Below are positions 30,911-43,329 of a stretch of DNA of 64,000 nucleotides, piece after piece. The notes under the pieces are model-generated. The model was not told the origin of the DNA. It made no database searches and was given only the letters and a program-made list of their open reading frames with translations. Origin of the DNA: Gracilaria domingensis (Eukaryota > Rhodophyta > Florideophyceae > Gracilariales > Gracilariaceae); contig VCMS01000008.1 in the NCBI GenBank assembly GCA_022539475.1, positions 186,001-250,000 on the forward strand, in the 5' to 3' direction. Position numbers and translations under genes: made by a program. Positions within the stretch are counted from its first letter, which is position 1. Each line of letters starts with the position of its first letter.

Positions 30911-31254
30911 GAGACTAAAGAAGCGATCTGGTCATTGAAATGCTTTTAAAACTTTGGTACGTGTCCCACGTTTTACCATTGAGAGGTGTACGCCTTTCAT
31001 CTTACGTCACAATCCGATCCGAAAGCGCCGTTGTCCCCGATTCTCATTATCCCTGTTTCGCAATTGATGTTGCGCGCGTTCCAGGATGTTTGGCTTTCAA
31101 TCATAGGGTTGCCAGCACGGGCCAGTGGCTGTAGCACTTTCACCCGCGCGACTTTTCTTGCGAATGGCGTCCCTCCATAGCTCCGCGGACATGAGGAATG
31201 AGAGCTCGGAGCACATCGGACTTGCAGAAGCCCGCAAATTTGTGCGTACTGCCT

Positions 31255-31326
31255 CGTGGGAAGGTCATGAGGACGTTGGGCGTGAACCGATACGGTTCAA
31301 GCCCAACGTCCTCATCACCTTTCACG
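31255..31326. repeat. 72-bp palindrome
   Basis: The arms AGGTCATGAGGACGTTGGGC and GCCCAACGTCCTCATCACCT flank an ACCGATACGGT centre. Two mismatches in the core arms; the pairing extends outward through CGTGGGA/TTCACG. Confidence 0.8.
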
Positions 31327-31540
31327 CTGTTGAGAGATGCGGTCGGATGACCACGAGAAAGGGACCGTCCTTATGTGTTTGTGTGACACGTGTGAGTAAA
31401 CGTGTACATTTTGCCAACGTTCTTTAATCTGTAAGTTGAAAGTGAAAGTTTTAAAAACGTTTGAAAACGTCATATTTTGAAACGCCATTTTTCGAACCTT
31501 TCTCTAGTGTGGAGGGGCATGTGGTGGGAAACAAAAAAAG

Positions 31541-31585
31541 GATATATTTATAAAACGCCCATCATGGGCGTTCTATAAATATATC
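31541..31585. repeat. 45-bp palindrome
   Basis: GATATATTTATAAAACGCCC pairs with GGGCGTTCTATAAATATATC around ATCAT. One mismatch in 20. Confidence 0.85.
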
Positions 31586-31668
31586 TGTGACCCCTGCCAG
31601 GACAGTTTGCACCCCCCAGTTTCAACTTTAATACCCTGTAGTGGTGGTGGGGACCCCGGTTTTGGTAC

Positions 31669-31804
31669 TTAACCCTTTCGAGACAAAAAGCTTATGTCTA
31701 GTGTACTAGACATAAGAAACAATTGTGATTGGATGCGAACCAGAACATTGGTTGTCTTTCTGCCATGTGATGAACTTTCTTTTGTCTAGTGTACTAGCCA
31801 TAAG
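31669..31804. mobile_element. second copy of the CTTATGTCTAG MITE family (partial)
   Basis: Begins TTAACCCTTTCGAGACAAAA, then the palindrome CTTATGTCTAGTGTACTAGACATAAG split at its centre (31691-31716), and a second, slightly worn palindrome at 31779-31804. The order and spacing of end word and palindrome match 10266-10317. The right terminus was not identified. Confidence 0.6.
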
Positions 31805-32540
31805 CATGTATTATGCACGTTTTACGTAACTGTATGCGTCTTGCGCTATCATTCCCAGCAAATTGTACCCCCCCCCCTCACTGTGGCAATTTGCCCGGTT
31901 TTTGCCACCCTTCCAAACAGGGTAAAACGCGTAGGTTCTGAGTGACAGCTGAACCCACTTACAAATCGCTTGCGTGTGACAACCACAGCGGTAGAAACAG
32001 GATTTGTAAACTATTATTTTTCTGACAACTCAGTTTTTCAATTTCAAGCTGAGGATACTAAATCTCTCTCATGAACTTTTGTCGGTAGATTGTGAGTTAC
32101 GAGATCCAGATGTATCTCAGAAACATCATCGAGGCTCATCTTACCTTCTCAGCTCCTACGGTACATCTTGGCATTACGTCTCGTTAATATTCTTGATACG
32201 ATTTTCGCCAGAGCCTTTCACTACCTTTGATCTCTATTGTCGTACGAGTATCTTCCATAGTTTACATCAGTCATCCAGAGTAGTGTGTTATTTGTTGAGA
32301 AGACCTATCTGGCAACTTCGTTTAGCTCACATACAAGCCCGTGTGTGGTATAAAACCAGGCGGTGGCAGCAGTGGCTGTGGATTGGTACCAACTCGGTTC
32401 TAGGGAGCGCCTGGGGGTGCTCAACCTAGGAGGGAGGGATGTGAGATCGGCCTGTAAAGTGTGGCAGCACCAGCCACTGGTGAGTACAATGCGGACGGCG
32501 CGCTTACTATAACCGCCTCCCAGTGAGATTAAATGATGCG

Positions 32541-32965
32541 CAATGGATGTCCATCGGATGAAAAATTGGGACATCTATAGGATATCAGTTGGATATCTTC
32601 TGCGCATCCAGGATATCCGAATGATATGCCGTGGTACCTCGTTGGATGCCCCTAATGGATTTCCTCTACATGTCCTTCGGATGTACAAAAACTATTCGAA
32701 AGATATTCATATGATGCACGAAGATATGTCCAATGGATATCCGGAAATCCATGGTGCATCATTTGAACATCACGAAATCCAATGGACATCTCTTCGTACA
32801 TCATATGCGTATCAGGCGATTAACATTTGGATATACTTCATGCATCATCTGAGCATCATTTACGTATATCATATGGACATCTAAAGGATATCAAATGGAC
32901 ATCTTCAGGTTTCGTAATTCTAATATGGGTTATCTGGAGGATATCATCCGGACATCAATTCACCT
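32541..32965. repeat. degenerate GGATATC / GGACATC satellite
   Basis: Over about 420 bases the word GGAYATC or its inverse GATRTCC occurs many times, often spaced 11-12 bases (for example at 32579, 32590, 32613), with CATATGG and ATCATTT-like fillers. Because the word is itself nearly palindromic, the whole block can pair with itself in many registers. It reads as a short-period satellite that has drifted. Confidence 0.55.
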
Positions 32966-33288
32966 CTCTGGGACCCAGGCCTGGGTAGAGTGCGATGTAT
33001 AGCGCTCACGGCCCGGTACCACCCTAAAGATACTACACTAACCACTTGGTTGACTGCAAAAACCTTATGGTCAAGATCTAGCGTAGTAGGTGCTTGACTT
33101 TACCATTACGGTGGGAGGGTCTTCCACCCCGAGTATATGGTTTGGTGGGAGCCCCGGCACGTCGTGGGAGAATAGCCACGTGTGCCAAGAGAGGTGCGGC
33201 CGAGGTGCGGCGCCCCTCCCCCGTGCCTTGTCTAACTATTCTAAAATAAAGACTATAAATTAAAATTAAAATTACAAGTTAGTCCTCA

Positions 33289-33588
33289 ATGGTGATTGCC
33301 ATATGTCCTTCTTGTCCACCGTGTGGCTTGATCTCCCTTACCGACATTGGTCGCCTGGTACTTTACGACAACACGTTTCACTACGATTGCATATTGCCAA
33401 TGTTTCCAAAAGAACGTATGCCTCGACGACCGAAATATAGATTGGTCCAAGGACGTAATAATGAGGAAGAAATCGGAGTCAACTGTCCTCTGAGTGATTG
33501 CTGTTCTAACTTTCGAAAATCAATCGATGCAAAACAAATGAAACAGTGGTTGGATTACGTCTGTTGTAAGAAAGGAAGTCGCTCCTAA
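33289..33588 (+). CDS. small Cys-rich ORF, unrecognised
   Basis: A 99-residue frame from the ATG at 33289. Cysteines are grouped as CPSCPPCG at the start, HYDC in the middle and NCPLSDCC then CC at the end, which could form one or two zinc sites. The rest is basic (MPRRPKYRLVQGRNN). No family is recognised. It may be a degenerate RING-like or zinc-ribbon-like fragment from a mobile element, since it stands alone in repeat-rich DNA. Confidence 0.3.
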   Translation: MVIAICPSCPPCGLISLTDIGRLVLYDNTFHYDCILPMFPKERMPRRPKYRLVQGRNNEEEIGVNCPLSDCCSNFRKSIDAKQMKQWLDYVCCKKGSRS

Positions 33589-35419
33589 AACGTTTCTGAG
33601 AAAAAGTATGAAAGTTGCAAGAAAATGAACCGAAAGCAAATGGAACGCCGACTGAAGTAGTAAGAAAAGTAGAAAAAGGAGAAAGAGAAGAACAAGGAGC
33701 TTTGTGAAAACGATATTACTGTTATTTAATAAGAAAAGAAGTAGTATTGAGGTTAAAGCGATTGTTGGAATATATAGGCCCAGGCGGAAATAAAATTTGT
33801 ACATTTTCAATAGATTAGCAATGCATTTAGTTTGTGAGATTTCAATTTTTTGACTTTCTTTGATTTGCCAGAGTTCAATAGATTTTTCAATAGAGCTTTC
33901 AATACACCCTCAACAGACAGCTGGAACACGTCTATGAATGGTAAATGTATTGAATTTACAATTATGAGATAATGATGGACGCATTCACCTATCACAAATC
34001 CAATGAATGACCGTCACGGCACAGAATAGGCCGTATGGGTGATCAAAACACGTCTGTTAGATGAAGTATGGAAAATTCATCCAGCAAAAAGCCGTATTCT
34101 ATTGATTCTAGTCATTACATACGCGTAGATGAAACAAGATAGCTTCATGAAAACATATATTGGCAGCGCGGGAATGATAACGAACACTTCGTTACAATCC
34201 CACACATTTTTTTTGGAAAAGAACTTGTTTTGAACTAGTACATAGTTGCAGTACTATTGATTGTCAACCACGAAAGCATACCGCAAGTATAACGTAGTCG
34301 TCGATACGTTCAAGGCAACCTAATGAACGCATGTCAATGATCAATCGCATTATAACGACAATCTACCACTCATGCTATTATGAGAAGCATGAAACCTCTT
34401 TGAATCAAAACCCTTTTGCCACTCACTTCCAGGATGATGCCTGTCGATTATTGATCACTAGAAGATACTCGTTCATTACTCGCTCTCATGTTTGATTTTG
34501 ACACCTTCTCAAGTCATCCATTCTTCTGCCTGTTGCACTTATTACATCGCGATCACTCTGACGGCACCTAAAACGCTCTTCCCCGACCTCTCTCTAATGG
34601 TCAAATAGTCTCTCTGTCGCTCTGGAACACGAAACTATGACTTTACATCCACTTCTTCTACACCGGACGCCTCGACGGCACGTACTCCAAAGCAATCTGC
34701 AGCCGCGTCTTCTCTGACCAGTCGTTCTTTCGTAAGTCGGGATCGAGATTGCCGCACGCACGAATCAAAATACCTCCGGAACGAGAATCCCTTGAAAGCC
34801 ACCCACCGACAGGCCGCAGTCGAAAAGAGGGTGATTAGTATCGCGGCAGTAGGAGACTAGATTGCCACCGTAGCTCTCGCCACTTCAGTAGTGCTGACGA
34901 TGGTCTAAATTCTTCTCGTCGGCAATTCTGATCCGCCTTCTATTCTCAAACAATCGCTCTTACGGATGTGGGCGTGTCTTCACTTCCGAAAGAGAATTTG
35001 CCCATAACCAACATCCAAAGATGGGAGAGCACGTCCGTAACATCTCCGAAAAGGACCACTACCATCAGTCGCACCACGAATGCAGAGCTCGCGGACGTGC
35101 ATCGCTTCTAACCTGTACACAGAACACAATCTTTGGGTTAGCTTTCGCCATCTTTCGTCTCTTTCAACCAACCACAGAGAGCGCAGGATTTTCGCGGTAA
35201 AGGTAGCGTACTTACCATCATTACAGCGAGTTCTTGGATTGCATTGAATATCAGCCAAGCCGGAGAAGGCCGAAACAAAGTTTCCATGAACGCCGCTGTT
35301 AGAGGCGTATTAAAATCTGTTTCGTCCCTTATTCATCCATCGTATCCTGCAGTGCCCACGGAAAGGAAACGAGACCTGTAGATTTGCGTTGCATTGTTTG
35401 CCATAAAACGTTGTTATCC
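33589..35419. other. 1.8-kb stretch without a supported gene
   Basis: AT-rich at 33.6-34.4 kb, mixed afterwards. A minus frame at 34980-35258 is short and lacks motifs. I see no long repeat or hairpin here. Confidence 0.45.
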
Positions 35420-37365
35420 TCACAGGCCCGGCAAGAATACAAAGGTTTTCTCCTTCATCTTCTTCTGCTGCTGGTTCTGGATGCGGTAGACCTCACGCAT
35501 CTCATCAACGAAGTAAGTCCTTCGATGGTTACGGTTGGAAAGCACAACAAGCTGCTCCACCAGGTTCACTTGATGAGAAATAGTTGTCAGACACTCCACT
35601 GAAACGTTTTGGGAAACGATCTGATTCTCGGCAGAATTATATCCTCTCTTGTAAATCTGCCCTTGCTCTCCTCGCTGAAGCCCCTTCGTCGCCCAGTCTA
35701 CTGCAAAAAGTATGCTGGTCTTTCCTTCGAATGTATGCTCGAAGAAAAACAGAATGCGGTCATAGAAATTGTCGATCACCACAACATCTTCTTCATCCGA
35801 ATGACCTCGATACCTTCAGACAATGAAACAAGAAGGACGGTGTATACTTTTGTCAAGGGCCCTAGTAGGATCACTTGATCCAACAAATTTTGTTATGTAC
35901 CCGTTTTCGCATTCTGAAATCACTAGACCACTCCAACATCATATAGAGTCACTCTCACGAAACGAAAACTCACCTTCAGCAGCAAAGTTGTCAGATTGCA
36001 AATGCCGGTAGTAATTGAGTAATAACGTGCCCATGTTAAGATTGTGGCTGTCTCCAAAGCTCTCCAAAGCCCGCAAACACTTCGGATGTCTGAACATGTG
36101 AGATAGGGACGTGGATTCCATGCTAGTGCGTTGTAGGTTAGGTCTATGCTGTTCTCGGTCGTCTAATAGAGGGATTTCAAACCCGTTCCTGATGCCAAGT
36201 GTCAAAATCGACTCACGAAGCTTGGTGTTCTCTACGACTGACTCCGCAAACAAAACAGTAGCATTGCAACCTCTATTCCGTGACCCCACGAAGTTCTCGA
36301 CAGCCCATTGAGAGAGTAGAGAGACAGCACCACAGTCCTGGATCGATTCCGCGCTGTGAAGTATAAAGTGGTACGTGTATCTGCAAAGGTTGACTCGATC
36401 TGGTCGGTATTGATAGTGGTGCTCTTCATAATGGGCGTAGAATCTCTTCGAAAGCCGAGATATGTGCTCCAAGTCTCAGATACTTACTGACCAGCGGCAT
36501 AGCCGCTCACAGAGATCGACAAAAGCTTTCCAACCATCCATGATATGAGTGGGAAGCATCCCATCAAGTACAACTAAACTCAGTTCCAGTACAAAATATT
36601 TCCACTCAGTTGCCTTCCATTTTCTTCTGTCTTCAATCTTCCGCGGTCTTCTTATCTTAGAACTAAAACTGCGACCGGCTGAAATCAATGACTCACTTAA
36701 CTGCTCTTTCTTCCTTTCTTGAGTAAGAAAATCGAGATCTTCACATCCTGATATATCACCACACCAAATCCCAACAATGTGAGGCGCAATGTTTTTGAAG
36801 AGAAGATGCATGAGGTCGACGGGAGAACTACGAAAGGGAACTAATAGTGGAGACTGGGAAGTGAGGTCTCCTACACTTGTTTCTCGCATACCCAGTTGTT
36901 TGCAACGATCCTCATGTTGAGCCTTTGTCATGTGGTTTCTGCTTTAACTCTGACCCTGAGCGAAGTGGCAGACTGTTTGGGTTCCACAACTTTCTTCTTC
37001 TGATCTCCCCGTCGTACTTGAATATGATTGGGTAGTATACATGATTATGTGGCTTGGAGAATACGCCATGAATGGAGCAGAATCTGCATGGAACAAGAGC
37101 ATTATAGCCGCGGAGGTTACCAAGCTTACCCTAACCTGCCAAATCGCACAATACGAAAAGCAGATGAACCCTGACCACAGTAGACTTCCCATTCCATAAG
37201 CGAACTAAACGCCCTCTGCCGAGAACTTCGAGCTCTGCCAACCTTGGGTGCAGAAAAGAAGTTAAGTTGGCTGGTGCGTTTGGGCCGGGAATCACTGTTA
37301 CAGGCATGATGTTCTCTTGCTTGAATCTTTGCGATGGAGACAAATTCAGTATGAAAAGAATGCAA
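35420..37365 (-). pseudogene. Tnp2/CACTA-like transposase, with introns and broken frames
   Basis: Minus-strand blocks in family order: NIMPVTVIPGPNAPANLTSF (37.3 kb), LRGYNALVPCRFCSIHG (about 37.1 kb), PVDLMHLLFKNIAPHIVGIW (36.8 kb), RKWKATEWKYFVLEL (about 36.6 kb), then RYTYHFILHSAESIQDCGAV (36.4 kb) and a C-terminal FFFEHTFEGKTSILFAVDWA piece (35.7 kb). These are the IPGP, CxxC, MH-N and LLH-type blocks of Tnp2-like transposases. A GTGAGT...TTTCAG intron of 60 bases (35973-35914) joins two blocks in phase, giving a continuous AEECENGYITKF junction. In-frame stops occur after CDLAG (TAG, about 37133), after WSVSI (TGA, 36476) and after SCFIV (TGA, about 35823), and a frameshift is likely near 36.94 kb. 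It is a dead copy, related to but distinct from the Plavaka-like gene at 13.6 kb. Confidence 0.72.
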
Positions 37366-39300
37366 GGCCCATAGCTTTAATCCACGCTTTTGAATGATGA
37401 TACGCCGTCGGTAGAGAAGCTGAGAAATATGTGATGCTGAATGCGGTTGTATCCACGTAGTTCATGTGCAGCTTCACGGAACAGCTTTCCGGAGAAGAGG
37501 TACCGGTACTGCGCTCCATGCCTCTAGTCTGTTTGTAATGTCTACAGATTGGCTTGGAAATACTTGAAGAGCTTCGGACCTTCCTCCTTTGATCTCAGTC
37601 GTGCTTGCAACCGCTCCCAAATTCCGATATTCGTAAAAGTAGAGACTGTGGCTGGTTTCTGTCGGCACGAGATGTTTCAGCAAGGAAAGAAGGATCCATC
37701 CTGGGTTCTGGAAAGCGCTTCATGAACTTTGGAGCAATAGGGAAACGACGTTACAAATAGTCCCGAGCAATCTAAAATTGCTTTTCTCAATCCGTTTCAC
37801 GAGCTGTACCCAGTACTAAACTGGCTCACAAAGTCATCCATCATCGCTCAAGTTACCAAGGAATGTTTCATTGCAAATCCAAGTAGAAACTTGTGATTCC
37901 TCAAGAACGCACTCAGTTTTGGGTTTGTGACTGGCTGCGTTTGCGGATACCGTTGCCAATGGAGGTCTGAATCCGACGCGGAACCATGAAAAATATCACC
38001 AACTTCCATTTGGCTGTATGAACCGGCGTCAAAAGTTTCTCTCATGGCAACGATATCAGCTTCTCTCCCGACAGGAAACCCAGTGGGATCTTGAATATCG
38101 TCGAACTCATTAAATTCAGCTGTTCCGACACCAACCTTACCTCCTTCCATGAAGTGCGATACAGTATCGTTCTCACAAACGTTCTTATCTGAAGCGCCTG
38201 ATACAAGTACAGACTGTGATGTCAAATCTGCTCTGAGGTCCCAGAAATAGCGGAGGTATTGCTGTGACAGTCCATCACATGCCCTTCGTCATCACCAAGT
38301 ACATCCACTGTCTCAGGATAAGCAAAGCATAGGGTTTTACCCGGTTCCTCTTTTTCGACATCCTCACTTCAATGACGTTGCGACTGTGGTAGCGTGAGAG
38401 AAGATGGGAAGGGTATAGAACCAGTTCGATTTGGAAGGTGTTTCATATCATCAATGACTTCCGATCTAGTATTCAGCGTTGGTACAACTGGAGAAGACTC
38501 GTTCTCAAAAGAAATCTGAAGTGGCTTCGGAACCACTCTGGAATTCTTGGACTGGGATACCGCCGTTCTCCAGTGCCGGAATGCCGTAGCCCTTGTAACT
38601 ATTCTTCCGGGAATGCATTTGCAATGATAGGATGGAAAGCAACGAAACCCAGCAGGACCCATATTCAGAGCTCTTGAGAGATCCTGCGAAGCGTAGTTTC
38701 AGCTTGCTGGGAACTGCAAATGGTACAAATAGAGAAAAAAACAAGCTCCAACTGCTTCAGAGATACTCATGCGCAAAAGCATGAACTTTGAGACAAGAAG
38801 TAGACAAATTTCCTTTCATCTTCTCCGGTTTTCAGGTCAAGTCTCCGGTTTCCATTCGGTGGGTAATTCTCTTTCGGCATCGACTCTGCAAATAGACATC
38901 GCAAGGGCTTATTCTCCCCACTTCAAATCGTCCTCAACTCGACACAGTAGCTCTTGTTGAACCCTTTCCAAACGAGAGACCTCTGCGTCACACTCCGACT
39001 CGGATAGTCGCCTCGCCTCCTCGCCTCGCATTGACGCCCACATCTGAGAAACCATTTGTTTCAGTCTCGCAAAAATTCACTAGTTACCTCTCGACACCGC
39101 ATCACGAACTCAATCGTTCTCAGAGACGTCATCTCGAATATCATCTCTTGTTCTACTCATCGGAGTCACCCTAAATCCCCAAGATAACTTGCAACGTCTG
39201 GGTGCGCGCGCAACTCTATTCCCTCGTCTGCTTATACCCTCGCTGCTATTCTCACCTCTGCGGTGCTGTGATATGCAGTCGTACAAGCGGGGTGTAAAAA
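37366..39300. other. upstream part of the Tnp2-like element, degraded
   Basis: Several minus frames (for example 37848-38225 and 38369-38662) are rich in Ser, Asp and Glu, as in the linker regions before the catalytic part of such transposases, but none contains a motif I recognise. They probably belong to the N-terminal half of the element. Terminal inverted repeats were not located. Confidence 0.35.
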
Positions 39301-39852
39301 ACACCTCCTGACTCCGAAGGGAAATCTGGGAAAGTATACATTGGAGACACTCTAAAGGCTGTAATCGATGGGTATAACGAGAAGAACCCCCAGAATTCCA
39401 TGCCTCCTATTGAGTGTTCGGGAAAGACATACTCCTACCGCCTGTTAGCAGCCGCCGGAAAAGAACTGGAGTCGTCTGAACTGCTGCATAAGTTCTATGG
39501 TAAGCGATCGTTCCATGAGATTGAACTCATCATGTCAAACAAGTACGATTTTCAACAAGAGATTCGCAGAATTTGTGAGAGTTTGGCAGAGAAGTTCCCG
39601 CATATTGTCGTCACGGCAGACCCCTGAGCTGCACATGAGGCTGTGAAGAGCAAGTTATTCAACAGAAAGGCTGAGCACAAGAGACAACTTCGAAAGCGTG
39701 AAGGTCAGTTGACCGGTTCGGCTGAGATGAATGCGACAATGCGTCAAATGCAAGATAAGGCTGCCAAGGAGGCCCAAAATCTAGTAGGAGCACGTCTGCG
39801 AAAGGCCCAGTCAAGAAAGGCCGCTCCACAAAGTGAAACAGGAGATGTATGA
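39301..39852 (+). pseudogene. charged ORF broken by one TGA, unrecognised
   Basis: One plus frame is open from 39301 through the ATG at 39400 to 39852, except for a TGA at 39625 (after HIVVTADP). The text before the stop looks like a folded protein (YIGDTLKAVIDGYNEKN, RICESLAEKFPHIVV); after it comes a basic, Gln/Arg-rich coiled coil (RKAEHKRQLRKREGQL). A further frame at 40047-40397 has similar basic composition and might be its continuation. No family is recognised; a mobile-element accessory protein is possible. Confidence 0.35.
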
Positions 39853-40397
39853 CCTAACAACCGGACCGCAACTGCGCCAAGCGGCGCAGATCTAGCCAAT
39901 TCGCATCCACTTTCACTCAGCTTCGCACTGTAGAAAGGGTAGAGGAAATTGTCTTATCATTTGCTTCTCATTTACAGTCTTCCGAGAAGTCGGAGTATTC
40001 AGAAGAATCAACTACTCTACTCTTTGACGTTCGAGAAGAACCAAATGTGCCATCCTCTACACGTGATAGTAGAAATTGGAATGAGACTGTTACCAGAGAC
40101 ACGGCCCCATTATTTCACATAAGGAACGATGGAGATCGACATGAATGCCCGACTGCTGGCAGTGTCCCTGCAAGCAAGAAGCGTATTGGGAAATGCAAAA
40201 CCAAGATTAATGATGCACATAATAATGTTCTTGACGACACTTCTCTGTCATCCAATAAACACAAGAAACTTCAGGCTGCCAAGATGAATGCGTCTGCAAA
40301 GAGGAAATGTACCGAGGCAGATATGGGCTTGACGGAAGATGATGGACCTGCACGTAAGGGCAGGAACAGGGTCTTACCCAAGCTGTACAGGAATTAG

Positions 40398-42471
40398 ATT
40401 TTGGACTACCTTGTACAGTACCATTACCTTCAGCTTGTGATTGATGAAAGACGCAAAAACAGTCTTCGACGGCATCCTGCTCTTGGCTGCAGAAGATCCA
40501 TGGGTTGTCGTGCTTCTGTGTGGGTTTTTTAGCAGGTTTTTCCCATCTCATTGAAGACGAACGTAAACAAATGTACTCCGGAATGTATTTCTAAACCCGG
40601 TTCGATATGATATATTTATGACGTTCACCTCACCTTTAGATGTATGCATTGTAGGCGATAGAGAAAACAACGGGCGAAAGATGATTGCCTCCTACTCTCC
40701 AAATTATTCAAACGCTGTGAGAAACAGATGAAAATGGATATCGGTCTCACTGCGAAACCGTAATGCACCACCTTGTTAAGCGGTGAACAATCCACACCCC
40801 CGTTTCGGCTGCCAACAGACTCATAACAGTCGACAAAACGGTATCCAGCGAGCGGTTTTGACGATGTGATATCGCAAATGGAGATGGGTCAAGGAACTCC
40901 CCAATGTAGGTGCTAGCGAGGTACGAAGAAAACTGTCGTTTCAAATGCACATAAGTGTGCACGTTGAATTTCAGTAAACCAAGATGTGTAACTTGACGCA
41001 ATATATCTTGTAGTGCAAAACCACTCCACGAACCAAGACAAAAACCACCCGCGTGGGCTCTAAAACCTCAAGGTGTTCAGCCTTGCTCCCTGTGTCGGGC
41101 GGCTGAGTGAGAGAGCCTTCTGTTGAGGTCCACGCGTGCCGGGCGTAACTTCGGGCGAACTCTCCCTTACTTATAGACGGAGGTGGAGTGAGAGAATCCA
41201 CCGGTGCGGCAGGCCCGAGTGTGAAGGGCACACCACAGGAGTGCGAAAATCCGCTTTAGCGGTGGGAAAGAGTGAAAAAAATGGGGAGAACGGGCCGTGC
41301 ATACGGAAAAAGAGCCCGAGGAACAGGGGTGGACGGCGAGAAAAGCGCTGAATAAATCTGTAAACACAGAGCGTAACACACAACAACCGTGGCTAAAAAA
41401 TGTAGAATTAAGAACACAGAAAGAAACAATAGAAACAGGAAGTAGCACCGCAGTGTACGGACAGAGGGTCCTCGGCGGGCAAGGGGGAATAAGTACACCG
41501 GAATGGGGGCGATTCTCTCCTCAATGGAGTAGGAGCGGTCACCAGTGGAGCTAGTTAGAGCCAAGATTCCCCTTGTTGGGGTTTACTTAGTGAGGGGTGA
41601 CGGCGGTCGGCGTCGCCTGAGTACTGGCGACAAGCTACTCTAGATTCCTAGCCGTTGCTGGCACCGCGGCCAGTATTCGCCGTGTGTGCCTCACTGTACC
41701 CCTTTGACTCACGGGGTGTCCGCCCAGAGCGGCCACAGTACACGTGTCCGGAAACCATACCCCTCTCCGTTGAACTTCCAAGTTGGGCGAATCCTCCCTA
41801 TCGATACTCATAACCGAGGCTGTTACCGTCACAACGGATCTAATAATTATGAGTCGCCATTGGCGGTTTTCCTCAGAAAATGGGTTTTGCTCTACATCTC
41901 CCCCTCTTTATTTTGGCGTGGCGATTCACTGGTGTGAGCGATACGTAGCGCGTATTGGTCTTTTTCGTCCTAAACTTGCCGCTCTCAAGACGCCTCCGAA
42001 CACGGCAGCGTGCGACACGAGATTAGCGAGAGCATGGCCCGCTTGTGCGCGTAACTGTTGACAATCTGATATGTTTTGTACAAATGGCTGACGGCGCGCG
42101 ACAGCGATGGCGTTAGCGCAAGGGCACGCGCCGCGATGTCTGAGAGTGGCGGCGGCTGTGAGCGGGGCGCTATCGGTGCGGCGTGCCGTGCCGGCCTGTT
42201 GGCGAGCACCAACAGCAGCGTGAGCAGCCCGCGCATGGTAACAGGGTAAGCAGGGCGTTGGGCAAAAGGGGGTGCATGAGGTGGTTTAAGCGACGGCGTG
42301 CGGCGCGGGGCAAGGGCGGCGGATCACGCGCAGAAGGTGGGTGGGCAATTGAAAGGTTAAAACTTTGGTCAAGGGGCTTCAAAAATTTGCAAGCATGCTG
42401 CTGATCAGGGAGCGCGCGCGGCACGTATAAATCAGGATCCTCATGTTGTTTTACAGCTCCGCCAGCCTGTG
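40398..42471. other. 2-kb stretch without a supported gene
   Basis: 41.0-41.7 kb is moderately GC-rich with short direct repeats and could be an LTR or a noncoding transcript region, but no matching partner was found in the window. From 42.0 kb GC content rises sharply into the island that follows. Confidence 0.4.
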
Positions 42472-42819
42472 TCAGATGCACTTCCTCAGCCGCCGCTTGT
42501 TCTCCGAGAGCTCTGCGCCCTCCGCGCCCTCCGCGCCCTTCGCGCCCTCCGCGCCCTCCGCGGCCTCCCGTCCTTCGTGCCCTACGTACCCGTGCGCCGG
42601 CCCACTTTTCCTCCTCGGCGTGGTCCGCGGCCGCCCCTCCTTCGTCCTCCTTCTCCGCAGAGACGCGCGGCGCGCTCGCACTAACTTCTCAAAGCACTTG
42701 TGGTACACGACCTTGCGGCACACGCCGGACGCCAGATTGGCGAACGACACCAGCCCCACATTCTTGGCCGGGCGATAGCAGATGTGGCAGAAGCGTGATG
42801 GCAGCTGCGACTTCCTCAC
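42472..42819 (-). pseudogene. Cys-motif ORF with AEG repeats, probably degenerate
   Basis: A minus frame whose first part, RFCHICYRPAKNVGLVSFAN then GVCRKVVYHKCFEKL, has CxxC and CxxxxxxxC spacing like a CDCA7-type or other short zinc domain, with a Tyr where a Cys would be expected (VVYHKC). The tail is a run of GAEGAKGAEGAEGAE repeats from GC-rich DNA. The upstream frame has no ATG before a stop at about 42855, and GTG stands at 42819, so the start is missing or in another exon (a GTGAGG donor-like sequence lies there). A working gene is doubtful. Confidence 0.3.
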
Positions 42820-43329
42820 CGCCGGGCGCCGCCGCCGCCCCGCACACCACCACGGCTACGCTCCGCGCCGGGGACTGCGCGCGCGCGGTGCATTCGGTCG
42901 GCATGCAGAAGGCATGCAGTCGCGCCGCGCGAGCAAGCACTGCTCCACCATCGCTTGCAAGCGCGAACATAGCTCCATTGTGAAAGACGGCTGTCAAGTG
43001 AATGATAAGGAAGACGGACTTGCTGTTTCATCTCACATGTTAGAAACCGATGCTGCCGATTTGGAACACAACTCCACTACAAAAAACCAATATGAGGCTT
43101 TTGGCACAGTAAAGAACATAACGGTGGAGCCGGACACGGTTGAGAAGTTTGGGAATCAAGATGGTGATATGTGGAATAGGAAGGCGGTCACACATTTTGG
43201 TGTCTTTTCCAAGCATTTTGGTGTCTTTTCCAAGCACCACTCGCACATTCATTGGCATGGAAAGAAACAAGATCGTCCTGATCGGGTGTAGGTGAGTGTG
43301 GGCTGGCAGACGAACGAAGAGAACGAAGC

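Larger units (their letters stand above)
30911..33288. other. repeat-rich noncoding stretch
   Basis: No supported gene. It contains two long palindromes, a MITE copy and a degenerate satellite listed separately, plus a second copy of a GTCCCACRTTTKMCCATT-like terminal word at about 30962 (also at about 30882). A block at 32.97-33.25 kb ends in an AATAAAG and A-rich tail and could be a SINE-like sequence or an untranslated region; I cannot decide. Confidence 0.45.

Noticed and set aside
32970-33260. Possible SINE or small structural RNA with an AATAAAG and A-rich tail
   Set aside because: No A/B box pair or conserved RNA core could be identified, and no second copy is in the window.
42689-43291. 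Long frames across the 42.7-43.3 kb junction on both strands
   Set aside because: They mix GC-rich and ordinary sequence without a motif; a short direct duplication (TTTTGGTGTCTTTTCCAAGC) near 43200 extends one of them.
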